Below, piece by piece: positions 49,780-61,149 of a stretch of 64,000 nucleotides of DNA (positions are counted from its first letter, which is position 1; every line of letters starts with the position of its first letter). Origin of the DNA: Sinonovacula constricta. Taxonomy: Eukaryota; Mollusca; Bivalvia; Cardiida; Solecurtidae. The DNA lies in the NCBI GenBank assembly GCA_007844125.1, contig CM017556.1:21295057-21359056 (forward strand), in the 5' to 3' direction. The notes beneath the pieces were generated by a model. That model made no database searches. It was not told the DNA's origin and saw only the letters and a list, made by a program, of their open reading frames with translations. The translations under genes and the position numbers were made by a program.

Positions 49780-50236
49780 AATCATCATCATCATCGTCAT
49801 CATCACCATCATCAACTTTATCACCATCTTCATCATCAGCAGCAGCATCAGCATCATCGCATCATCACCTTTATCATCATCATTCTATTTCCCTCTCTTA
49901 TTGTACCCAACCACAACAATCCTTACATTAGTGCTTTAACCTTTATTAAAGTACATCTTTAATACTACTGTAAACCAATATTGCTAATTAATAAGCTAAT
50001 AAACCTACAGTACATTTTCTAAACAGCAATACCCTTAAAACCTTAGATTAGACTCCCATGTGATTTTTGTATTTTGTATGTTTTCCCGTTTATTTAAATG
50101 TTACGTATTAAGAGACACATCGTTTGTTAAAGTATATTTATCTTTTAACATAGACGTCTGAGGTAATATCCGATGACGTCTTCATAAAAAGAAGAAATAT
50201 TTTATCATCCTCCTCCTCATCATCATCACCACCACT

Positions 50237-50282
<46 letters not shown>

Positions 50283-53200
50283 CTAGCAGCTTCAGCTGCA
50301 GCAGCAGCATTATAATCACTTTCATCATCAATCTATAAAATAAGGACTAAAAGCAGCAGCAACAGCTCCTACAAGTAAGACAACAACAACAATCTATTAA
50401 ACCAAACGCATGATTCAATTCAAGGCACACCTGTATTATAATAATGTTCCTTGTAAGTTAGAAAAACGCAATTGTGTAACTGTGTAATTGTGTATCCAAA
50501 TGCTATTTTGATAAACAAACAGGAAGAAGACAGACTCTAACTGTTCTCTTGATATGGTTTATGCTTAACCTTTTCCTTTTGTTTCAATCTTAGTAAGTTG
50601 CGTTCATTTTTTTAATTTCACACGTCGTTTGTAAAGTGTGTTCTTCAGTAAACCGACACTTCAGTTCCTCAACACAAACCCAGCTACATACAGTGCATAT
50701 CCTGACCTGACAGCTTCCAGTGGGAGATAACTGCTCAGAATCTTCATTAATCGTGTTAATTATCAGTTAATTCGAAGCAGTAATAAGTTTGTACATGTAT
50801 ACAAATGAACAGGACGCTTGACGCAACGCTTCATTGTAAAAACATTGGGTTATTGACAGTACATATTTTGCGACAAAACAAGAAACGTAATCCTTTGCAA
50901 AAAAAAGAAACAATGACAATGAATTTTAAATTAAAGGCCACTGTTTTTATATTGTCAGAAATTATGTCATTGTCGCAAACGTTGTTATAATGTACAGTAG
51001 ACCTTCAAACTAATTATAGATTGACATTAGTTACTTTCAGACGAAAACAAGAAAAACATGTAAAAGTAAGCTACTTACAAGAATTGACACTCTTTAAGCT
51101 GATAGGATTTTATTTTTTCTCATCACATATTTAAGTCAGTTCTGAAATCATTTTGGTGAGTTATCAGCGTCATCATTATCTCTTCTCCCATTTAACAATA
51201 CAAACGACCGGACCTAGGTAGAGTGTCGGCTCCAGGTACGGGAGGCCCAGGGTTCGATCCTGGGCCGACACAAACTAAAGTCGTTAAAATGGTAATGTTA
51301 GAGCTCCCTTGCTAACGGTCCAGCAACTATTAGGGTAGTTTGACGACTGGTTGGTCCGGTATTAGGATAATGTGATTGGGGGGTGGGGGTGGGGGTGGGG
51401 GGGGGTGGGGGGGTAACATGCCAGGTGTTCACGGTATGCTAAACACAGTGAAGGCAGGACTATATCTGATTCAAGTGGACACCGTTGGTGGGACGATAAA
51501 TTCAACAATACAAACGTCATCACAATCCACCATATCCATAATTTTAAAGTATACTTGTTGGAACATTAAATCAGTATAGGCATTTTATTTTTGTGTTTTG
51601 TTTCATGCTAAGCAGAACCTAAACAAATAAATTGCTGCAAACGCAGACAAGTTCTACGTATTGTCCCTCTTCTTAGAATCAAAACTTACTTGAAGAACAA
51701 CGAGTGAGTAGGGTCGCCGTCTCATACCTACTCTTACTCACGAGTCTCTAATTGCATGGGTGCGAACCAGAAAAGTTAATATGTGCCGGTAGTTCGAACG
51801 AGACACTTGTCCCCAATCATCTACATCCACTCAGATGGACGTCCTAATGACCATAATTCTACGAAGAATTATATTAAAAAAATTGTAATTTCTTGTTTCA
51901 GTTTGCCTGCTGTTCTCGGGTCCCGTTGATGCACAGTTAGAAACTACAACCGCCTGTTATGGCGTGGGCGGATGTAACCATTTTCAACTAATTTGTAATG
52001 GCCGAAATTTCATTAAAGTGGTGTCCCTTTATTACGGCGCCAAGGATTATAGCTGTACAAACGATTCCAGAGGAGATAAATGTTTAAAGTAAAAGGCTTA
52101 ATTTTAATTATTAGCATTTTAAATAAACTCGTATGTCATTATGTATATGACTGATGTTTTGTTAAACAAAAGTCCATAGTATCTGTTATAATGTATTTAT
52201 CCTGATGAGTCCATTTTAACTAATTTTAATTCATTATCCTATGGACAGTGATGATAGATTGATTTATTTGATGTTATTTAATCACTTCTAACCTGTCTGA
52301 CTGTTCTTGTAAAAATCTTATTTATTTAATAATATTATATTGAAGCAAAATTTACAGTCTCTGGACAGCACCCGTTGTGTCAGTATACCTATCACGGAAC
52401 ATCATTTATTTTCTATTTCTAATTCGGTTAAAAATATACTTTTCAAATTTGAACTGGGTGTACATTGCGTTATTTCGATATATACATGTACATGGATATG
52501 ACGACGCAATGATCATATTAAGGTAAATGCCCATCTAATCATTATTTCTTGCATTATTTTCAGTATATAATAAAACTAACTGGAAATAATTTGACAATAC
52601 GAACTTAAACGGGAATATCTAGCCAAGGAATTTAAGTTGAAGTCCTATTCAAATCTAACATCTAATTCTTTACCTTTCTTTAACGGACTTCTACATACAT
52701 ATTTCTTTCAAAGGTCAGGAGGATGTTGCGAGTACAACCAATCTGATTGCTTTGAGACGTTCAGCCATCTACACGCTGACACAGTTTACAGTGCATGCGC
52801 TGGAAAGACTTCATGTGGACCTTTACAGGCGCCATTCAATAGGTTATCATCATGTAACATAGAATTTTCGACCTATGTGGTGATACAACATGAATGCGTT
52901 GGTAAGTAAAATACGTCCGCATATCTTCTAAATTTGGGTAAGGAGTGGGTTAAGTATGGAATTTAGAAAGCTTTTATAAATAAATATTTTCTAAACTGAA
53001 ATACTTCACATAAAAGACAACGTTATCATGTTTCTTTTAAAGAAGGGATACATTTTAATTGGTCGATTTGGTTTGTCAAATTAATAGAAACATTTATGAC
53101 CTTTCTCTTGCAAATATTAATTGCGACAGATATATGTGAATGTATACAAGTAGTTCCTAAACAATTAGTGAGATTGTTTCTTATTACTCTTTTCCAGCCG

Positions 53201-56200
53201 AAATTCCGACAACTCTAGCACCCACAGTCAAACACACGACACAACCAGGAACATCAACCGCCAGAACCACTACAGTGCCACCTAATTCGTCCAAAAATCC
53301 AACAACTTCGGCACCATTATCGACCGAAACACTAACCCTAGAAAACACTTCAATAGTTTCTTCTTCAGCGACTACATCAAGTTTATCTCATGCTTCTTCG
53401 ACAACTGCCCCGACATTAGCAGCAAGCACCAGCACAAGCGCAACAACGAAGTTCCATACACCGGTATCTTCAAATGTTACTGCGTCGTCGACATCCTTCT
53501 CTACGACTTCACAGGAAGACAAACCCGAAGCATCCAACTCTACAATTGTAGAAGGTGAAGTTCTCTCCGCAGAGGCAAAGCTTAAAGCGACCTTAGTAGA
53601 TTTTACTATACACTGTTCATTGCAGCTTTATTCTGAATCTGAAGTAAACATTAAGATCGAACATATCAACAATAATTTGAAATTCTGAAAGGAATGTACG
53701 TTTAACTTTCCTTTTGACTCTATATAAAGAAGAAACAAGCTCGAGTCGAGGACAAAAAAGCACACTTTACCAATGGTTATATATGTTGGTCAGTTTGTAA
53801 TTATTATTAGCCTTTTAAGGGCATTTTGCCTGCCATATTTGCCATCTTTAATCCGTTAGTATTGCATACCCACTGCACACACAAAATAAGTTTATTAAAA
53901 ATCTTTTTTGCCTAAATGGGATGCTTTAAGGGAAAATTAAGTATAGCCATATACATATCTATCTATGAAAAAAAAACAGAGTACACAGTCACATTAGTAG
54001 TACATTTTATACATGTTTAAAGGCAATACGCCGATACAATGATATTTTTTTAATTAAATTGCCTGTTATAATATATGCTATTGATTAGCGTTTAATAGTA
54101 CATGTAAATATGAGCAAGTGGTATATCAAACAAATATAAAAAGATTTTTTTCCGAATTACAATGTACCGAGGAAATATATAGAGAACATAATATTGTATT
54201 TTCATTCGGCTTTGTCATTTTATACTCTGTTAAACAGATTTGGACGACAACAGTACACCCGCCATCTTGACTGGCATACTGGTTCCCGTTCTCTTGCTTG
54301 CAATCATTGGAGTCACTATTGGCTACATTCTATGGAAAAGGTATTATGATAACTTTTTAATAATATCATTTTGATTCCTTTACTTTCAAGGTAAAAAAAA
54401 TAAATATCAAATTAGTTTATTTGATACTTCTATGGAAAACACTTAATAATGTTTCGTTAAGTATATCGGCAGTGACTGTCTTTGAAAATCTTTAGATAAA
54501 GAATCAATAATTCTCGGAAGGTTCGTATTGTTTAATTCGCAACATTTGCAATATTTTATATGCCAATTAGAAACGATTTGTTAATTAAGCGTTATCATTT
54601 TTTTAATTTGTAGAAGACGAAAGTTCACCAAGTCACCTCCTCTTGACAACATTGATGATGCTGAAGTGAACGTTTATGCTGAAATTACCCATTCAACAGT
54701 AAATGCTAATCAGGACGAACCACTTTACGACCCCATATATGAGTCCAGACGTCTTGGCAATGCCATAGCCAATCACCACATAACGCATAACAACGCGACA
54801 TACCAAATACAGCGACAAGAATATGACATCGTGTACGATCCAAGACATCCCAGTAATCATAGACCGAATGGCGCAAATGCGCCAGAGGAAATTATACGAA
54901 CAAGCGAACCTAATCAGGCAGTACGACCAGATTACGATTGTGTGTATGAAACAGGAAATCGTAAAGAAAACGCTAATGGAAACTGCGCAACCGCATCAAG
55001 GCCAAACACACGAACAAACGAATTGAATCATTCAACAAGGCAAGATTACGATCCGGTGTATGCGCCAGGTATGTTGACAAAACATCAGGACCGATCTTAT
55101 CCAAGAGCAGAAGCAGCGACTATTCGAGTTAGTGGAACAAACGGTTCTAGTCGACAAGATTATGATCCAGTCTACGAGCCTGGTAGATTCGGGAGAAACG
55201 CAGAGCATATGAATGCATATAATGGGCATGGACGGTTGGCACAACAAGATAACTACAAAACAAAAGAAATACAAGCTGATACCCCATGGTACAGAAAGGC
55301 AATTTCGTTCTGCCTTGACAAAGCAGCTGATATATCTACATTCTTAGGTAAAAAGCTTCATAAACCTAAAACAAGGAGAGAACGGTCTTCTTCAGACTTT
55401 GAAGTAGAGATGAATACTGCACCATATAGGAGTGCGAGTATGGAACAAGGGCAGTTTGGTGCTAATATAAGACACTCTGTTCAAGTGTTCCAAGTACAAC
55501 AACATTCGGATGAAGATATGAACGAAGAAGACATTGATCAGCATCCAAGAAGACTTCAAATACCAAAACGATCCGCTCCATATCCAGAAGACGAAGATTC
55601 CCATATTGCAGGTCAAGCGCTTGTAACTGAACCACATTCTGATGTCAGTCATGTACATGTTCCAACAACTATAAGATATGACTACGATGATGTTCCTGAT
55701 CCAAAACAGATGGACACTGATCAGCAGCGAAGAATACTTCAAATACCAAAACGACCCCCTCCATTTCCAGAAAACAAAAAGTCCTCAAACGTAGTTCAAG
55801 CGCTTGTAACTGAACCACGTTCTGCTATCAATCATGCACATGTTCCAACAATTGGTATAAGATATGACTATGATGATGTTCCTGATCCAGAACCAATGGA
55901 ATCTGATCAGCAGCAAAAAAGACTGGAAATTTCAATACGGCCCCATACATTTTCGAAAAACAAAGATTCTCAAATCGACGTTCATGCGCCTGTAACTGAA
56001 CCGCATTCTGATGTCTGTCATGCACATGTTCCGACAACTGGTATTAGATATGACTACGATGATGTTCCTGATCCAGAGCAGTTGGACTCTGATCAGCACC
56101 AAAGAAAACTTCAAATACCAAAACGACCCCCTCCTTTTCCAGAAAACAAAAATTCCTTAAGCTCAATTCAAGCACTTGTAACTGAACCACGTTCTGTTAT

Positions 56201-57995
56201 CAGTTATGCACATGTTCCAAAAGGTGGAATAAGATATGACTACGATGATGTTCCTGATCCAGAATCGATGGAATCTGATCAGCAGCAAAAAATAATTCAA
56301 ATTCCAAAACGACCCTCTCCATTTCCGAAAGACAAAGATTCCCAAATCGCAGTTCATGCGCTAGTATCTGAACCACGTTCTGTTATCAGTCACGTACATG
56401 TTCCAACAACTGCTATAAGATATGACTACGATGATGTTCCTGATCCAGAACCAATGGAATCTGATCAGCAGCAGAAAAGACTGGAAATTTCAATACGGCC
56501 CCATACATTTTCGAAAAACAAAGATTCTCAAATCGACGTTCATGCGCCTGTAACTGAACCGCATTCTGATGTCTGTCATGCACATGTTCCGACAACTGGT
56601 ATTAGATATGACTACGATGATGTTCCTGATCCAGAGCAGTTGGACTCTGATCAGCACCAAAGAAAACTTCAAATACCAAAACGACCCCCTCCTTTTCCAG
56701 AAAACAAAAATTCCTTAAGCTCAATTCAAGCACTTGTAACTGAACCACGTTCTGTTATCAGTTATGCACATGTTCCAAAAAGGGGAATAAGATATGACTA
56801 CGATGATGTTCCTGATCCAGAACCTATGGAATCTGATCAGCAGCAAAGAAGAATTCAAATTCCAAAACGACCCCCTCCATTTCCGAAAAACAAAGATTCC
56901 CAAATCGCAGGTTATGCGCTTGTATCTGAACCACGTTCTGTTATCAGTCACGTACATGTTCCAACAACTGCTATAAGATATGACTACGATGATGTTCCTG
57001 ATCCAGAACCGATGGAAGCTGATCAGCACCAAAGAAAACTTCAAATACCAAAACGACCACCTCCATTTCCAGAAAAGAAAAATTCCCTAATCGCAGTCCA
57101 TTCGCTTGTAATAAATCCACGCTCTGATGTCAGTGAAACACATGTTCCAACAGCTAGTGTAAGATATGACTACGATGATGTTCCTGACGCTGAAATTTCT
57201 GGTTCTAACACAGTAACGACAAGGTCAATTGCTTGCCATAATCCATCTTTCAAGAATAGGTTAAGGAATTGTAGAGAATCGGAGCAAAGCCTAAACACAG
57301 AAGATGCACTTTATGACTCAGCATATGATTCAAACAATGATGTAGGTTTATCAACACATAACATGGATGATAGACTATCTAGTTCTGATGTACTACAAGA
57401 TCAAGACAACAACGATGGACCATTGTACGATATTGCTTATAGCAGAACCGATGAACCTAAACGTGAAGTGAGTGACAAAGTTAAGGCACAAACAGCAATG
57501 ATGTATGACACTGATGGATATCTTGCACCGGATACGGCACGGTCAAAACATACACAAGGTGGTGGCTTCAAAACCGATTATAGACATATAAGTAGCACGC
57601 ATAATGAGTCACTGAGAGCAGGAACACCGACTGGCAAACGAATTTCTGGTAACAGGAACAGTCAAAGCGACAAAGAAATATGGACGCTTCCATGCGATAA
57701 ACAGTTAGGCAAATCAAGATCAGAATCCTGTATAACAGACGAAGCAAATGCAGCGAACAAAGAGAAACAGAAAAGTATAGAGAAAAGTGTTTCTAATTCA
57801 GAATTTACGAATATTGCCAAAATGGAGCAAGATAGTGACGGTGCTATAAGTGATGGAGTCACGTTCAAGAGATCTTGTGATTCTGACGAAGATCACGTAC
57901 CTGGTGTAAAAGGTCTGGCAAGGCGCTTTGAAAAGAAAGAATCTGGGACAAATCTAGTCACCTTGAAGAATGACAAGTCATGTTCAAATGTGTGA
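48174..57995 (+). CDS. gene B: SUEL-type lectin receptor with 62-aa tyrosine-motif repeats
   Basis: Exons are 48174-48219, 51902-52088, 52714-52901, 53198-53554, 54238-54340 and 54614-57995. All are GT-AG, the phases match, and the product is 1420 aa.
- Residues 1-26: signal peptide (LAVIALLLLCLLFSGPVDA).
- 31-140: Gal_lectin/SUEL domain with 11 Cys and YYGAKDYSC in place of the usual YGRxD...C. The usual DPCxGTxKYL end is degenerate (SSCNIEF...).
- 141-260: Thr/Ser-rich stalk with NxS/T sites.
- 268-290: membrane helix, then RRRK.
- Tail: VYAEI, five YDxVY-type motifs (about 332-490), nine 62-aa repeats (648-1153), LYDSAY, LYDIAY, and C-terminal GVKGLARRFEKK.
SUEL domains bind sugars such as rhamnose and galactose. 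The tail has no enzyme domain. The role as a receptor scaffold for SH2 and SH3 proteins is inference. Confidence 0.85.
48646..48906. mobile_element. foldback/MITE-like element in intron 1 of gene B
   Basis: The arms 48646-48756 and 48793-48906 are near-perfect reverse complements over about 105 bp. Each starts TCTCTAATTTTCACTTCATT and ends CACATCCTGGCCATAA, around a 36-bp loop. The right end carries a short local duplication of GACTTTGTTTACAATGAAG. The structure fits a MITE or foldback element. Target duplications were not clear. Confidence 0.75.
49255..49880. repeat. CAT/ATC triplet microsatellite with a duplicated 197-bp block
   Basis: A long CAT repeat with islands of TCG and TCC triplets. 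The block beginning ATTATAATCTCATCGTCATC at about 49395 recurs at about 49592, so a 197-bp segment is tandemly duplicated. The poly-Ser and poly-Met frames here are artefacts. Confidence 0.95.
50205..50345. repeat. CAT/CAG triplet microsatellite in intron 1 of gene B
   Basis: (CAT)n at 50230-50282 passes into a short AGCAGC-rich run. Confidence 0.9.
51207..51503 (+). repeat. tRNA-derived SINE (family B) with flanking 13-bp direct repeats
   Basis: The head GACCTAGGTAGAGTGTCGG and CCAGGGTTCGATCCTGGGCC (a perfect T-arm hairpin with B box) starts the element. The body matches the copy at 44577-44800. AACAATACAAACG occurs at 51194-51206 and again at 51504-51516, a likely target-site duplication, although part may belong to the element's 3' tail. 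An internal G-rich run (51378-51412) is a simple-repeat expansion inside the SINE. Confidence 0.7.
51690..51870 (+). repeat. degraded SINE (family A-like)
   Basis: It ends ATGACCATAATTCTACG, like the 3' part of family A. Upstream, GGGTGCGAACCAGAAAAG sits at the place of a degenerate B box. It lies just before the acceptor of gene B exon 2. Confidence 0.4.
55538..57190 (+). repeat. 186-bp coding tandem repeat in the gene B tail
   Basis: Units start at 55674 and recur every 186 bp exactly (55860, 56046 and so on to 57162), preceded by a degenerate partial unit from about 55538. Each unit codes for 62 residues: RYDYDDVPDPE, an acidic Gln stretch, a KRPPPFP-like segment, then TEPRS and HVP. Units 2-4 and 5-7 form a duplicated 558-bp block. 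Units 2 and 5 differ at only about two bases, and their proteins are identical. Confidence 0.95.
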
Positions 57996-60900
57996 AGCTA
58001 TATGAAATGATAATTATAACATCGACATTGTAAATGAATCGTTATGTTAGATACACTATTTTGAACGTTTAAGCGCATCAATGTAGCGTATATTTTATCA
58101 AATTTGGTTCTTTTAAGCTCGAGATATTATCTGATTTACCAGTGGTATGTTTTACCCTTCCTTTTCATGCAGTTTTCATTATGAAACCGATTTTCTGTAT
58201 AAAATCCTTTCGTCTTTATTTTTAATTTGTGCATTTTTATGTCACAAACCTATGATTGTTATTTTTGTATATTGTAGAGACTCATCTGGTATGCTATTTA
58301 TACACAATGGTATGGGTGTGATGCATTAAATTGTATTGGTGACACATCTAGGAGAGAGTAGTTCTTGCCAATGTGTGTTTATTTTCTATTGCTTTCACAT
58401 CATTTTAGATTGCTCTTCTATTTTCGTTTATTGTTCCCGTGTGAGAGTTTGTAAGTAATATCGCAATGCCTATACAGTAACTCATTCTGCATGCAGAATA
58501 TAACAACATTAGGTCCGTCATGCTTAAAGCCTGACTGATTATTTAACTATATTCTATTCTTATTATTCATTTGTTATTTATTTTTATGCCATATTCTTGC
58601 AATGTCCTTAAAACAAGTTTGTGCTTTCACACACTAAGATATTCTTATTATTACCCTTTTTAGAATACTATCTAATTGTATATTTTATGTGTTGTGCTCT
58701 TCAGCAGCATTGTGATAGATGTTGAATACACTTTTTCTATTTAAGCTTATCTTCTTTATGATAAATATATAATAATAATAATCTTTGTTTATCAATTGTG
58801 ACAAACTAAGAAACAGGCATATAACAACACTCCAAAGTTGTAATTTTGGAATGATAATTATATACATGAGCATTACCTTTATTGGCGACAAAACGAAAAC
58901 AACATCATTAAACTTTATCCTTCCAGCAGGGATCCTTTGCCAGACTGTCGACGGTATGACAAGTTTGGCTTAAAAAACTGCTTGTAGACTTTTCAAGAGG
59001 TCCTTAATATACCTAAATATAGACCACTACTTCAAAAGCTTTTCCTAAGAAATAGTATACTAGATGTTTTACTTGGTATTAGCTTGTAATTAACTGTAAA
59101 CGGCTGAGAACTAGTTTTTCTCGTACTAGTATTAGCCATTTGACAACAGACGAACGATTGCAAATTTAGACTTGTTAATGTATCGTCAATAAGTCACTGT
59201 GAACAATCAATGCCGATGACGATGAAAGCATACCATGGTTCTATCATAAACATTTTAAAAAACAAATAAAACTGATCACGGCTTACTTCTTACAGGCCAA
59301 AGTCAATTTAAACGGTATCTAAAAGCTATCGGCGTTGGCTAGCCTTTTAAACATAAAGTGTTGGTCATACAACATATATATATTGACTAAATTGTTAAAA
59401 ATATAGATCGGTTACTTAAAAAAGAAAACTAAGTACGAACTAAGGCCATAAATGAGCATAGATAGACATTAATGCTAGTTTACACTGTTTGAATACGGCT
59501 AACTTACGCTGTAAATGAAGTATTGACCTTTTGATTAAAAATATTTGTATTTAAAACACTATATAAAGTTTGACAATTCCTGATTAGATAATTGCGTTGA
59601 CAAATAATCAAAACAGACAGTTAAGCATTGTTTGTTAAATAAACATGCTTTATTTACTCACCAATGCAAAAACCCACACACTAAGTTTTATAACATATTA
59701 CTTCTTATATCACAACTATGTCAAATTAAAACTAGATGCAATTTAAAGTTTCTACTCTACACATTACTTCGGTGGCGGAAACTGTTTAGGCAGCCCTCGC
59801 CAAATAGCTCTGAAGTATTTGTAGCTAATCTATACCTATGGACAAACGAAGTTTACAATGGTAGAGCAGACTTTTGCAAACCGTATGTGTATATGCCGTT
59901 GGTTGAAAAGTGTGTTTGTGGTTTAGGTGAGTATAGTGAAGCAATCGGTGATTTCTTCTAAAGCGTGCCGCCTTGATATTTATCCGGTCTTGCCTTGCGT
60001 CCTCTGCTTTAATGGAAGGTGTTCACCAAAATTCGTAGGTAAATATCCGTTCTTTGTATGAAATATTTAATGAAAGATATCTACAGGGAAACAACAAATC
60101 ATTGGGAAAATTAGTTTCATCCAATAATGATCTGTTTTCCGGATAAAAGGCACAAATAGATGGTCAAATTGTTACCTAAGAGATTACTAACTGCAACTAA
60201 GTACAATTAAGGTGAGTTAATCCAAACTGGATTCTAATTATTAACGACATTCGTTTTGCGCTGTCTGCAGACACCTAAACGTGGGTTAATCCATATATAA
60301 CTTATTAAATATATACCAAATACATGCGTATTTCAAAACTATTTATATTTTTATAAGAAAACAAGAAAAAAACACGACAACATCGTACATGTATATATCT
60401 CTGGGCAGTATATTCATGTGTGGACGTAATAACATACATGTAACATGTTTATTAGCATAAATTCGATCACAAATAAAGCCAAGTCTAACAGAATATAAGG
60501 TGTATGTGGCATTTACAGAGAAGTACAAAGAAATACATTAAACAGTAATACAACTGTATTATGCATATTTCAGCTTATTAATTCAGATTAGGAATGATAT
60601 ACTATTATGTCTATATTTTAACATTTTACCAAGAGGTAAGTCATAATATGGGTTGTCATGTTCATGGCAGGAATTATCTACATTCACAAGTTAATGATTA
60701 TAACTAATGACATAACACCTGCGTATTTATCAAAAGGAAAAACCATCAAACCCATTAAAATGCTAGCATTAAATATACCTATGTAGCATATAGTTAAATA
60801 TGAATACTCGTTTAATTAAAGAAGTAACAATAATGTTTATATTGTTAGACAATATAACACCAAAAATCAATTATTATTGTGAATGAGCTGAAATGCATAG

Positions 60901-61149
60901 TATACAAACTTTAAAACATTATTGATCAGTCGTATAGATCTTGTTTGCATAAGAGATACAAATTTGTTCATTGAAAACCATTGGCAGAAGTAAGATGCAA
61001 AGTAATTTCGTCTCAGATTAATATACTTTGGACAAACTACAAGAAAATGTTACTCGTTTTCTATTACATTCATATTGCCATTGTGGCAAATTCTGTAACT
61101 ATGTGCTATGTTTAAGTGTCTTCAATTGTCAATGGCTAAGTCGTGTGCT
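57996..61149. other. 3' flank of gene B and intergenic sequence, no gene seen
   Basis: No AATAAA lies within about 1.2 kb of the gene B stop. ATTAAA at about 58325 or AATAAA at about 59262 are candidate poly(A) signals. A 109-codon frame at 59632-59961 (+) is unrecognised and has no splice support. Confidence 0.35.

Noticed and set aside
49397..49857. Poly-Met and poly-Ser frames
   Set aside because: CAT microsatellite artefacts within intron 1 of gene B.
51207..51280. A true tRNA gene
   Set aside because: The T-arm is perfect but the acceptor and anticodon arms do not form, and a related SINE body follows, so it is a SINE head.
55032..57044. Several minus-strand frames opposite the gene B tail
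   Set aside because: They repeat with the 186-bp period of the plus-strand coding repeat and are shadows of it.
34896..57995. Genes A and B being one gene
   Set aside because: Gene A has its own TATA box, signal peptide, stop and AATAAA, and gene B has its own signal peptide and stop. They are separate genes.
59632..59961. A 109-codon frame downstream of gene B
   Set aside because: Unrecognised, with unconvincing edges. It may be chance. I found no link to gene B.
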